NCBI RefSeq assembly: GCF_943734655.1
Contig: NC_071355.1
Span: 198,213,939 to 198,277,938 of the forward strand
Source: Sabethes cyaneus
Lineage: Eukaryota > Arthropoda > Insecta > Diptera > Culicidae
Reading direction: 5' to 3'
Length of the DNA: 64,000 nucleotides
Position 1 is the first letter of the stretch. Every line of letters begins with the position of its first letter. This document shows, piece after piece, positions 44,181-55,932 of the stretch. The notes beneath the pieces were generated by a model, which was given only the letters and a program-made list of their open reading frames with translations, did not search any database and had not been told where the DNA came from. Both the position numbers and the translations under genes were made by a program.

Positions 44181-46145
44181 AATGGGAAGAGATACTTGAA
44201 AGGAGCGTTAAATATAGTTCTGTCTCTCTAAAGCCTCTAACTAACGCCTCCTCGATGATCTAAGTTAAAGATGACGATCGATTGCCATACCTGGAAATAC
44301 TTCATGTACATACTGGAACAGCTAAGCTAGGATGTGCGAACCTAAGCACCTGTTCCCCAGATGAAGGGTGGCTCAAACAGCGTCTATCTCGAAGCGAGCG
44401 ACTATACATGAGACGCTGCATCCCGCATGCTTTGATGGTGGACCCATCAGCGGTATGTAGGTATCGCGACCCTGGAAAGGTAGTATAACGAAACCCTCAT
44501 TTACCACGACAAACGAAAAGGGAAATACGGAACGAACCGGCATACGACACAATCGTATTGATACGAGCTGGATTGCTGGATTCTTTCTTACAATGTTCAA
44601 TGTTTACATCTAAGTAACCTCGTTGACCTATCACCACGCGACGATCCCTCATTTGACAACAGGCATGGTCAAACGATCAGTGTTGTAGAATTCATATTCA
44701 CGACAGCTGTAGACACGATTGAAAGATAAGGCTATGCTAGATTTCGTGAAATTTCAAGTTTACCGAAATTTAACGAAACCGTACGAACTTTACCTCACAT
44801 GTTACAGTAGATCACCATTAAACTACTTTTGAATCTATGGTAAATTCCGCTCGGTTTTGTTTGATTTTGGCACAGACGAAATTTCACGAGATTTCGCACA
44901 GCCTTATTGAAAGATGGTAGCTTCTAGGCCAGAGTTATTTCCAAAGCCTTTGGGGAATCCATAGTCATATAGGCCAATGTATTTGCTGGATATAGGCGGT
45001 AAACTCTTGGATAGTATCCTCCTTAACAGGCTCACGAACATGCAGTTCGTAATCCGGAAATAAAAAGCCACTGTTGATGCTATTATGTGTTCAGTAACCT
45101 GAGGAGTTATTTCCAGTGTCGGATGTTTGTTTACAAGACTAGCCACTCTAATTTTCATCATTTCTTAGGTGGATTTAATGAATACTCTGAAAGCTCTGCT
45201 GCTGATTAGACTCAAACAAACTTACCTACCTGTTGATCCGCGCCCTTTGAATTCACTAAAAAGCGATTAATAAAGCATTTGATTGAAATTACGCAACTGA
45301 CTTTATATCTTAAATTCGTCGTACCGTTTTAAAATCCGTCCACCAAAATTTTTCATCGTCCGAACTAAAAAATCATAATAATGTTTACGAAGCTAGTGCG
45401 CATGTACTTGTGTAGGATAGCATGACAAATGTTATTCTGCAAAATTTCTGTAGGTTATGCAAGTTTTCCAAATGTTATTCTGTAAAATTTCTGTAGGTTA
45501 TGCAAGTTTTCCCGGTTGCAGAATACCAACAATGCGTTGCGTGAGTTATTTTCATTTTATAAATGACGGAAATTGAAACGACTAGTCGACATTTTCTTCT
45601 TCGTCGCACGAAAACACGTTGGAAATTTGGCTGCTAGGCTTTCTTTTATGAAAAAACTACAAGGTATACAGCCCTAAGGGTTGTACGAAAGGGTGACGTA
45701 GGACTGTGTCATATAATACTCATTAAATAATATGTCAAACTAGATAATCTGTCTTACACAATTATTAATAACTGCTTGATAGAAGCTCAGCCAGGTGTAT
45801 CTGGGACTGGACAATAAAATCGGTGCATTTCTTGAGTCATGAGGATACAAGCAGTTCACTTCCCTACTATTCCCTAGCAATTTAGCAGTAAATAGAGTAA
45901 ATAGAGCAGAGATAGTTTGAACATTGTTTCACGATCCACTATGTAATTTAAGTATTCACCAGATTTTCACAACTAATTTAAATTGAAATTTTAGATTCAA
46001 TTTTAGATTCACGAATAAACAAACATTTGTTGCCATCAATGCACTGAGTTGTAGTGTATTTTTGTAATTTCGCTACGAAATTTATTATGAACTTCTTTCT
46101 AAACAGCTCAAATAGCATGCGATAATTTTCTATAAATATGCTTAC
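44181..46145. other. Mostly unassigned DNA with a possible LINE RT fragment
   Basis: Around 44965-45060 (plus) the translation can be read as GGKLLDSILLNRLT-like sequence across frameshifts, a phrase typical of LINE RT motif 2. The rest is not recognised. At 45432-45512 a 41-bp segment (TTATTCTG(C/T)AAAATTTCTG...) is tandemly duplicated. At 45693-45710 TGACGTAGGACTGTGTCA relates to the motif at 49564. Confidence 0.35.
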
Positions 46146-46395
46146 CTGTCATTTCATGTGACGGAATTATAACGGTATGCGATGGATTGATATCTGCGGG
46201 CGATGCCTCTTCGTGCGACAAACTTGCAACTTCACCTGCCGAACTAGAAGCACTCTCACGCTTTCGTTTGCGTGATAATCTAGTACGCTCTGCTCCTGTT
46301 AAGGATATCCTTGGTTCAATTACTACACCAGCCACTTGTTCACGAATACGTTTACGGTGGTTACGTAAATATAACGCCTGCAACCATTTAGACAT
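46146..46395 (-). CDS. Candidate first coding exon of an unrecognised gene
   Basis: An ATG at 46395 opens 83 codons ending at a strong donor, GACAG|GTAAGCAT (GT at 46145-46144). The peptide is basic: it starts MSKWLQALYLRNHRKRIREQ and has an RTRLSRKRKRE cluster near residue 40 that could act as a nuclear localisation or DNA-contact segment. A Ser/Glu/His-rich tail follows. The frame without splicing stops 13 codons later. Next exons downstream (below 46144) were not found. It may be a host gene or a domesticated transposon protein. The 541-bp tandem array ends about 300 bp upstream of its ATG. Confidence 0.45.
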
Positions 46396-46694
46396 AGCGA
46401 ATTCTTTAACAAATCACTACTGTATTTCACAAAGGTTGAAATAGCAATGAATGGCCAGCCCACAGATCATTGTAATAAATATGTTATGCGTAGTTTGATA
46501 TTTGAACCAACTTCCTTCAAATAGTTTCTGGCCGTTGGTTACAAATAATAATCAAAACCATTTTGCACATTTGAGATAAATTCTGATTATGCTTCATTTA
46601 ATTAGTTTGCGGCCCTTAAAAGGGCCATTGGTTACAAGTAACATCAACCTCTTCAGTGCAGTCAACAATCGGTGTTGCCACCAATAACCGGTCT

Positions 46695-49080
46695 TGCCGC
46701 TAAATGCCGTTGGTTTCGCCACCAATAGCTGTCGATGGTAAATGCTGACCGTCCGTCAGTGCGATTGTGCGATGAATGAGCAGACGGCGAACCAAGAGTA
46801 CCATTTTATAGTCACTGGCACTGCCGCTGCTGCTTGTAAGCTAGTGAGGTGGTGGGGGAAACCAGATCAATTGCTGCTGCTGCTCGAATGATTATCCGAC
46901 GCTGAATGAGCAAGCATTTTCCATGGAACGTTGAAACGTTAACCATTTAGAAAAGTGAAGAAAATTCTTTTGATTCTTCAATTACTCTAGTTCTTATAAG
47001 AACTGTTTAAGACCACAACGGCCTACTGCTGAATTTGCTGCTGCCCGTCAGTCGATTTGCTTCCATTTGCTGTTGGTTTGCGAAAATAACCGCCAAAATG
47101 CTATTGGGTGCCTCGAATTGTCATCGAAAATGACATTAGATGCCGCAAAGGTTCTTGGATTTGCCTCCAATAGCCGCCAAAAATGCTATCGTTACCTCCC
47201 GATTGCTATCGTTGTTGGCTCCGATCGCTGGTGTTTGCCGCCAAACGCCGTTGCTTTCGCCACCAATAGCTGTCGATGGTAAATGCTGACCGTCCGTCAG
47301 TGCGATTGTGCGATGAATGTGCAGACGGCGAACCAAGAGTACCATTTTATAGTCACTGGCACTGCCGCTGCTGCTTGTAAGCTAGTGTAGGTGGTGGGGG
47401 AAACCATATCGGCTGCTGCTGCTGCTCGAATGATTATCCGACGCTGAATGAGCAAGCATTTTCCATGGAACGTTGAAACGTTAACCATTTAGAAAAGTGA
47501 AGAAAATTCTTTTGATTCTTCAATTACTCTAGTTCTTATAAGAACTGTTTAAGACCACAACGGCCTACTGCTGAATTTGCTGCTGCCCGTCAGTCGATTT
47601 GCTTCCATTTGCTGTTGGTTTGCGAAAATAACCGCCAAAATGCTATTGGGTGCCTCGAATTGTCATCGAAAATGACATTAGATGCCGCAAAGGTTCTTGG
47701 ATTTGCCTCCAATAGCCGCCAAAAATGCTATCGTTACCTCCCGATTGCTATCGTTGTTGGCTCCGATCGCTGGTGTTTGCCGCCAAACGCCGTTGCTTTC
47801 GCCACCAATAGCTGTCGATGGTAAATGCTGACCGTCCGTCAGTGCGATTGTGCGATGAATGTGCAGACGGCGAACCAAGAGTACCATTTTATAGTCACTG
47901 GCACTGCCGCTGCTGCTTGTAAGCTAGTGAGGTGGTGGGGGAAACCAGATCAATTGCTGCTGCTGCTCGAATGATTATCCGACGCTGAATGAGCAAGCAT
48001 TTTCCATGGAACGTTGAAACGTTAACCATTTAGAAAAGTGAAGAAAATTCTTTTGATTCTTCAATTACTCTAGTTCTTATAAGAACTGTTTAAGACCACA
48101 ACGGCCTACTGCTGAATTTGCTGCTGCCCGTCAGTCGATTTGCTTCCATTTGCTGTTGGTTTGCGAAAATAACCGCCAAAATGCTATTGGGTGCCTCGAA
48201 TTGTCGTCGAAAATGACATTAGATGCCGCAAAGGTCCTTGGATTTGCCTCCAATAGCCGCCAAAAATGCTATCGTTACCTCCCGATTGCTATCGTTGTTG
48301 GCTCCGATCGCTGGTGTTTGCCGCCAAACGCCGTTGCTTTCGCCACCAATAGCTGTCGATGGTAAATGCTGACCGTCCGTCAGTGCGATTGTGCGATGAA
48401 TGTGCAGACGGCGAACCAAGAGTACCATTTTATAGTCACTGGCACTGCCGCTGCTGCTTGTAAGCTAGTGAGGTGGTGGGGGAAACCAGATCAATTGCTG
48501 CTGCTGCTCGAATGATTATCCGACGCTGAATGAGCAAGCATTTTCCATGGAACGTTGAAACGTTAACCATTTAGAAAAGTGAAGAAAATTCTTTTGATTC
48601 TTCAATTACTCTAGTTCTTATAAGAACTGTTTAAGACCACAACGGCCTACTGCTGAATTTGCTGCTGCCCGTCAGTCGATTTGCTTCCATTTGCTGTTGG
48701 TTTGCGAAAATAACCGCCAAAATGCTATTGGGTGCCTCGAATTGTCATCGAAAATGACATTAGATGCCGCAAAGGTTCTTGGATTTGCCTCCAATAGCCG
48801 CCAAAAATGCTATCGTTACCTCCCGATTGCTATCGTTGTTGGCTCCGATCGCTGGTGTTTGCCGCCAAACGCCGTTGCTTTCGCCACCAATAGCTGTCGA
48901 TGGTAAATGCTGACCGTCCGTCAGTGCGATTGTGCGATGAATGTGCAGACGGCGAACCAAGAGTACCATTTTATAGTCACTGGCACTGCCGCTGCTGCTT
49001 GTAAGCTAGTGTAGGTGGTGGGGGAAACCATATCGGCTGCTGCTGCTTAAATGATTGTCCGACACTGATTGAGCAAGCTA
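46695..49080. repeat. Tandem array of 541-bp units, about 4.4 copies
   Basis: Identical landmarks recur at 47067, 47609, 48150 and 48691 (periods 542, 541 and 541), with partial units at both ends. Copies differ at only a handful of positions. Two alternating variants exist around GTGAGGTGG...AGATCAATTGC and GTGTAGGTGG...ATATCGGCTGC. Each unit contains shorter internal echoes of a GCCGCCAA(A/T)(A/T)GC motif. The 71- and 69-codon frames in each unit (plus and minus) reflect unit identity rather than selection. Confidence 0.97.
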
Positions 49081-52000
49081 TCGAACAATTTCGCATGTCT
49101 GCGATGGGGATAATGCAAAATGTAATGTTAAGTGCATCGTGTGGGATTCACGTTGGCCATTGCCCTCTGATTTTGCTTGTCTTTGGGACCGGTGTTGCCG
49201 TCAATAGCCATCGATGTTGCCGATTGGATTGGAAAAGGGGTGTGGCTTACAAAGTGGTCTCAAGGTTATCATTTGGATCCAAATCCTTTGGTGTATCTAA
49301 TTGTCGTCCGTGCCTGTGAAGCTAGGCGATAACAAGGGAAATGTATGGAAAAATTCGACCTTGAATCTTTACACACATTTTCACTATTTAGCGTATAAAA
49401 AATTATTATTAGTATGTTACTATAAAATTGCTGGACATTTTATCTATCCAACGACATATTAACTGTTATGTTTCGTTCAGTAGTATAGTAGCTATTAGCG
49501 TTTGAAATATTTCATTCAAACGTTACACTTCTATTTCTCGTTTTTACAAAGTGCTACCCAGTCCCAGTATAGTAAACAAAGACGTAGTCCTACGTCAAAA
49601 AGCATTTAAATAGATCTCAGCTCACTTTGATCGGTCGCGTATGAGAGGCAACAAACTAAAATATTAGGAAATAACTAATTTCGCATTGAGTGTCAAAAAA
49701 TCGCTGATATTTTAATTAATTTGTGTTGAATAGGACGGGAATAGGCAATTACGACGAAGCAGCAACATACATACCCTTAGTAAATACAAAACTTTTACCG
49801 AAAGCGCTAATCAATGGTACCCTTTGGGGTGTCATTTGAGGCGATAAACGTCCACTTTGTGCAGAAATATTTTCCGTGTTTATTCACCTGCGAAGGTTGA
49901 ACGTTAATCATCAATTTCCACCACATTTAGCAAGGTGCAACCGGAAGCTCTAGTTAACACTCTCTATTTTTTCAGCTTCATCTTTCGATCCCCGATGCTC
50001 GGTTTCTAATTTATCCTGGCACCAAGCAAAGCTAAACAGGCTATAACGAAGCATAAATCGTTTGAACGGAAACGGTCATGGGGGAAGGGATTAAAATAAG
50101 CGGATGGAGAAACGGCTGGCTGCTGGTAGGTATTCTTTTGATCCATCCATCGTCATCGTCATCGTCATGGCCGGGCACAGAATTTGACTCCGCTGCTGGC
50201 TGCTGGTGACGATGGTTGACGTTAAATAGCTGATAAGTGATACGCTTTGGCAGTTTGACACTGTTGTTGTTGTTGTTGTGAAAATGGACCCCTCGCCTCC
50301 TGGATGGGGCTTGGGAATGGTCGAAATGGATGGCAGGGAGATCAATCTGCTATAATGAACACCCAGCAGCTGACTAAGGGTGACGATGTAATGATTTTTG
50401 ATGGTGTTTCGAAGGACGCTCATTTATCAGCGTAACAAATTGCGGAAATATTGTTTATTATTCACAACGCGTGTGAATTTGTAAGTGAAAATTTTTCCTA
50501 AAAGTTTAAAGCTTAAATTTAAGTTTCACTGCAAGTCAGAAGCTGTATGCGAATTTACTGCTTATTGCTTTTCCGCTTGTCATGGAGTGAAACATGACTT
50601 CTGGCAAGGTGAAAAATACCAACTAACAGAAACTAGAAGAACACATTGCAAACACAACTTCTCTGGATGGAAATTAGCACTCCCCAAGTCTGTTCACGCA
50701 GGAAATTCGCTCGTTCTGTCCTGGTTAAATATATTTTTACTACTTTGCAATATTTCGTCCGAGTACAGTTTACTCGGTATATGTGCGTTGCATATTCAAT
50801 TTTCCACTATCATCGGCTTTGGTGAAGGTGTTTTGTGCACAGAGGTCGTAAAAAATTCCCGTTGGGCTGCAACAAAAAGTGCTCCAACTGCCATCCAACC
50901 AACGGCAAGAGGAAAAATGCATTCCACCGAACAAACAACGCGGGAAGGGCGGACGGAGAACAAGCCAAGAGACACAAATATGGTGTGCAACTGTGGCAAA
51001 TAGAATTTCCGATCACTTTCCCAGTGTGCAGTATGAATTTCAATTGTGAAAATGGGAAATTGTTTTAAATTACTTGCAGCGTTCTGTATCGTGATCGAAA
51101 GCATTGATTCCAGCGTATCATGAATTTTAATTAGTTTTTGGCCGGTAATGAAACTTAACGACCATTTGTGCACTTTTTTTTGCGAAATGAATTTTATTCT
51201 GACTGTAATTGAGCAGGGATTGTAACGGCTATAGATTTTGTCTGATGGTGCGTCGAAACTAATCTTCCGGGCACTTCAACTTAACGAAAATTCTCCAATT
51301 TGGTTTTTTAATTAAAAATTACCAGTTTTCTTTGATCGTCTGAGACGAGCCCACGGTTTTTTCTTTCTTCATGGCGGAACTCAGGAGTTTTTGCAATTTT
51401 TCTTTTTCCCAATCCGAAACCACACTCATTTTGCCTTCCAGCCATGGCTTTTTGTTTAGTCTATCATGTTAATTTCTTTCAATATTATCCATGCAGAGAA
51501 CGAAGAAGAAAAATGTTTTTGTATCTTTCATTTTTCCTCGTGCCTCAAAGGGACAGCGAACGTCTGGATTAGGGTAGTCCAGAAAATTGTCGCAAAAATT
51601 TTCAATAGCAAACTGGCGTTTAATCGAACCAACCTTTTTCCATTTAATGCACTTGTATATAAAAAAGAATAATAACGCTTTGGCTTTGATGAATTTTTCT
51701 CCTACTTTCTACAAGATGGAATTTGACTCTCAAATTTTTCGTTATAAGGACACTGAAAATAACGTTTTCTTTCATGTCGGCTACATGAAAACCGATTGGA
51801 TTGAATAAAACTAATGATTATTATTAATTCATTTAATTTTAAATTCCGCAGAAGTTATTCGCATCCATAAAGAATATTGAATCGTTATCGATTCTGTTTT
51901 AAATCTCAACCTCAACCGTCTTGCCTTGCCTTTTTCCCATCGTCAGAACAGTCCTGCATAAATTCTTCGAATTGTTTGCCCTGGCACCGGCTGCCAGCCA

Positions 52001-53805
52001 CGCGGTACTGCGAGCAAAGAAAAGTTTTCCCAAGATTTTCCCGCTTTGCGCCGCGCGTACCGTACGCTCGATCGACTCAAGCAGCCCCGCTACTACTGCT
52101 GCTGCTGCTGCATTCTCGGTAGTTTATTTATTCCGCTGAATCGAGTTTATTGCTGCACTATAAACTCGTTATTATTCGATTATTATCTGTTATTCAATAG
52201 TTGCTCCCCTGCCGGGTGAATCCCACCGTGGGCAAACCTGAACGCAGCTCCCAGCCGTCCAATTTGAATAAAAGCGAGCGCATTTTCGTGATTGATTGAT
52301 TTTTCAGATTCCGTTGCCAGCGCGGAAGTTCGACGTGTGTTTTTGGAAATAGAGTGTAAAACGTTGTACTTTTGAAAATTTCGGTAAAATTTTTTAAGTG
52401 AAAATTTTAGCTATGGAAGTTGTTTTCTGGAGGAAATTAGTAAAAATAATAAATTAATATTAACAAATAATATCTTAAGAAAATCCGGTCGACCAACTCT
52501 ATAATTTTCCATTTCACTGATCACGACCAGGCCACTAGTACAAACCCTTGAAACATAATGAACTCGCAATGGTGCTTATGCTCTTTGTGTCTCCGTTTGG
52601 CACTAACGATGCTAATTGAAAAAAAGAGAGGAAAAACTGAACAGACAGGCCGAATGCCGACGCCACCGCCGACTAGTAGAAATGACTGACTGGTGAACCA
52701 AAAAACGCATGACTGACCGCTGCCAACCAGCTGAAAATCTACGTTCGAAGCTTCATAACTTTTTGAAGTAATTCCGTTGAAGAGCTGCTGTGGTATGTAA
52801 CTCCATTCCAGTAGGTTTTGACCAAAAACATATCTCTGGAAAATCATTAATCTTTGATTACTTTAACGAAAGTTTAAATCACGTTGCAGTTACCAGTCTG
52901 TGCTTTGCCATCACTTGAAAATTAAGTCACTGCAGCTACAAATTGATTTATATATTGAATCTTTTCATAAATGCTAGAAAAAAGTAATCTTCGGAAATCT
53001 TATAAAAAAATAACACTGAAAGAGAAAAGCTGTCTAGCAATTTTATAGTAACATATTTATAACAATCTTTTATAAGCTTAACAGTAAAAATGTATATAAG
53101 GTGTCAAGGTCAAATTTCCCCATACATTTTCTTCATAACTACCTTGCTTCACAGGCAGGGATCACAGATAAACACGCCATCTGTTTAATGTGGCTTCCTT
53201 TTACAAAAAAAGTAACACAATCCCCCCCATCCCAACAGGTCGAAGGTTCTTTACGACGTTTAATCCTATAGCAATTTAATATCTGTGCTTGGGAAATGCG
53301 CCAAAGTGCAAAACCAACCTTTTCCTTCAACCGATTTTACCATTTGAACATTTAACCTAGTCCAATTTGATGTCCTGAACGTAAATAATTTTGTTAAAGT
53401 GTAAACCACCGCTTTCCTTTAATCTTTAAACATTGAAGCTAGCCCAATTTGATGTCCTTAAAGTGAAAGTGAAGTCATAAAAAAGTGAGCGGTCCTTTCC
53501 TTTTGCCAGATGGCATCCATATACTGCAAGAATTCATTCGGAACTGTTGTCTTGCACGAAAAAAAACTGAAGAGGTATTGATGCATGAGACGTGACGCAG
53601 TTCGTCAGTTAGTTGCTTGCAATTCTTTACATAGTTTCAATTGTATTTCTGACAAGCATGCTAATAGCTGTAAAGTAGAATGTCGAACGCAGCTAGTACC
53701 TAAGCTGCCGAGAAATAATGGATATTTTAATGTTAGTTGTAAAACAATTATACTTCAAATCAATCTATCACAATAAATGGTGGTATCAACAATCCCGTGC
53801 AAATT
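49081..53805. other. Low-repeat intergenic stretch
   Basis: No supported gene. At 49564-49596 AGTATAGTAAACAAAGACG runs into TAGTCCTACGTCA. Short trinucleotide runs (CTG near 52080, TTG near 50263) and AT-rich DNA make up the rest. GATTGATTTTTCAG|ATTCC near 52296-52311 resembles a splice acceptor but no coding exon follows. The frames at 50091-50423 and 50485-51003 have low-complexity or random-looking translations. Confidence 0.35.
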
Positions 53806-53860
53806 ATCCATCCATCCATCCATCCATCCATCCATCCTTCCATCCATCCATCCATCCATC
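53806..53860. repeat. (ATCC)n microsatellite
   Basis: About 13 units with one CTTCC interruption, directly abutting the hexamer array. Confidence 0.95.
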
Positions 53861-53957
53861 CTAGCCCTAGCCCTAGCCCTAGCCCTAGCCCTAGCCCTAG
53901 CCCTAGCCCTAGCCCTAGCCCTAGCCCTAGCCCTAGCCCTAGCCCTAGCCCTAGCCC
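53860..53957. repeat. (CCCTAG)n hexamer array, about 16 units
   Basis: Uninterrupted CCCTAG repeats over 98 bp. They differ by one base from the vertebrate-type telomere unit CCCTAA. Such arrays are not the known telomere repeat of mosquitoes, so this is treated as an internal microsatellite. Confidence 0.95.
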
Positions 53958-54172
53958 AAGCCATGCCAACTCCTGTTACATGCAAGGATATAGAGGAAAA
54001 AATAATCATTGATAGGTAAGAAATAGTTTAGCGTTGGGAACAATATTTTTATGTATTATGTTGATTATGTTGATAATATATTAGTAATATAACTAATCTT
54101 TTTTGACAAGCTTTAAAAATGAAGTTTTAGTTCTATATAAGTAAAAACATGAAAATGATCTTTAGTGATATT

Positions 54173-54321
54173 TGTCGACCAACATTTGAAAAGGGCGGAT
54201 AAGCCAAATGTCAAACAGAACGAGTGAGAGTTCATTTTCCTATGCTGCTCCAGCAAAAAATAACTCTCGCTCGGTCTGTTTAACGTTTGGCTTATTCGCC
54301 CTTTTCTAATGTTGGTCGACA
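54173..54321. mobile_element. 149-bp hairpin element
   Basis: TGTCGACCAACATTTGAAAA at the left is mirrored by TTTTCTAATGTTGGTCGACA at the right. The pairing continues through GGGCGGATAAGCCAAA and AACAGAACGAGTGAGAGTT. The arms are about 65 bp with about 12% mismatch by eye, and the loop is about 20 bp. There is no coding capacity. Confidence 0.75.
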
Positions 54322-55736
54322 TTTTGTCCACAGTATAGGATTATACAAAATTATCTTTAGAATGACACCAACAGAATCAATTTTGGTTGAAGCTCTAGCA
54401 TGTCGATTTTTTTCCATAAAAACAAAAACATGTGTTTGATTTTATATATGTTTTCAAATTAAAATAAATATACTGATCAGCTGTTGTTGAACATGAAGCG
54501 TAATAAAAATAGAGATAATTCATATTGTTCATCGATTTACTGTAATACATTGTCACTAATTGACAACTGACTGTTTATAAATATTAAATGCATGTAGTGC
54601 CTGATTTTCATGAAAATGTATCATATTAATTGTCCTTTACAATGCCCATCAAGGCCATAAAACCATTGACAACTCTCCGAACCAAACCGTTCAGCAAATC
54701 CTTAAATCGTTCAATGTACATGTGACAGGTAATCCGGCACAAATCCAGATCGAATAAAATAAAGCATGAAAAATAGTCTCGTATAGTGCGCCGACCGTAA
54801 TCTCACTACAGACCCGGACTCACGGCGTTGTTGTTGGCAGGCGGTTGTTGATCGGATCGCTTTCTCTCGCTAGCCACAAAAACACAACTCAATCCAGGGG
54901 GGGTGTGCCGAAAAAAAAGTATCACGTTCTGAATAAAATTTGATGGTACTGTAATACATAATGCATGGAGGCCGGTAAATAATTGATTACATGCATTTTT
55001 ATCTGTCCCTTTCTCTCCGGACCAGACAAAACTGGCACGGAAAAAAGCTGATCACATTCTGTGAAATCTATAAGGGACAGCAAAAAAAGGGAAGCTAAAC
55101 GATTCCAGCCGTGTCCTCTACTAGCGGGCCTGTCTCAGATCTGATCCATTTTCCTGCTGCCTGCTAGGCCGGTAGCATCACATCGCAAATTCTAACAGGA
55201 TGACATTCGCCCATCAAACGCAGCCGTTCCGCTTACGGCCGGGTGGTTCGGAAAATTACCTATCCCTTCGCAATTCGATTTCTGCTTCCCTTCACTCATC
55301 CTCGTCTAGTATAGGACAATCTCGTTTCGAATGTCAGCGATGCTGCCATACACAAAATAAACTATGCGAATTATTCGAAATGCCACTATATTCTATTTTA
55401 TCGTTTAGCAGTAGGTCCGACAGACATCAAACAGCAAATGGCAATGTAGCTACATACATGGAGGGGAACGGTTACTGGCTGGATGACTGAGGTAGCGAAG
55501 GAATGCATTTTCAGATGAGCACCTCAACGCAACGCAACGACGAACGGCGTCATGCCAAAAACTCTGAAAACGGGGGGTTGCGTAAAAGGGGGTGGATGTA
55601 TGTCCTACAAATACTGACTTGTCGCCGTGCACCTTGCATGTGTTTGGCTCGATGCCGCGCTGGGGATGCGAACCGGCTGGTCAATGTGTGACTTCACGCT
55701 TCGTCGGGTGCTCGATTGGTGAACATCGGTTTCCAG
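54322..55736. other. Unassigned intergenic DNA
   Basis: AT-rich to 54650, then mixed composition. Frames at 55200-55490 and 55592-56017 show no recognisable domains. Confidence 0.3.
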
Positions 55737-55932
55737 TCGATATGATGTTTTCGGAAAAGCCACGGATTGCGTTGCTAGACCGAGTGGAGCCGCTGCCGCC
55801 GCCGGCATCCTACAGCAGGATGAGTTCGACAATGATGCACTTTCCGAACTTTTGTCGGTGGAATCCGCTTTGCGTAATATGGCCGTGTTTTTCGCCAAGC
55901 AGCCTCGTCGGCTGCTTATCATGTTGCATTAG
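55737..55932 (+). CDS. Candidate terminal coding exon, unrecognised
   Basis: After a possible acceptor (TCGGTTTCCAG at 55726-55736), the frame ending with TAG at 55930-55932 reads RYDVFGKATDCVARPSG, an alanine run, then ILQQDEFDNDALSELLSVES and ALRNMAVFFAKQPRRLLIML. The acidic-then-helical composition looks protein-like rather than random. An in-frame TGA lies just upstream of the acceptor. No partner exon or homologue was identified, and the CG-rich context could create such a frame by chance. Confidence 0.3.

Noticed and set aside
47067..48969. Conserved 71-residue and 69-residue proteins repeated four times on opposite strands
   Set aside because: Identity follows from near-identical 541-bp DNA units. 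Both strands are equally conserved and there are no domains or splice context.
46695..49080. CRISPR-like repeat array
   Set aside because: Units are 541 bp with no short repeat/unique spacer pattern, and the genome is eukaryotic.
50485..51003. 172-codon open frame
   Set aside because: Translation looks random and opposite-strand frames of similar length overlap it.
53755..54019. Telomere or telomere-associated sequence
   Set aside because: The unit is CCCTAG, only about 98 bp long, embedded between ordinary unique sequence.
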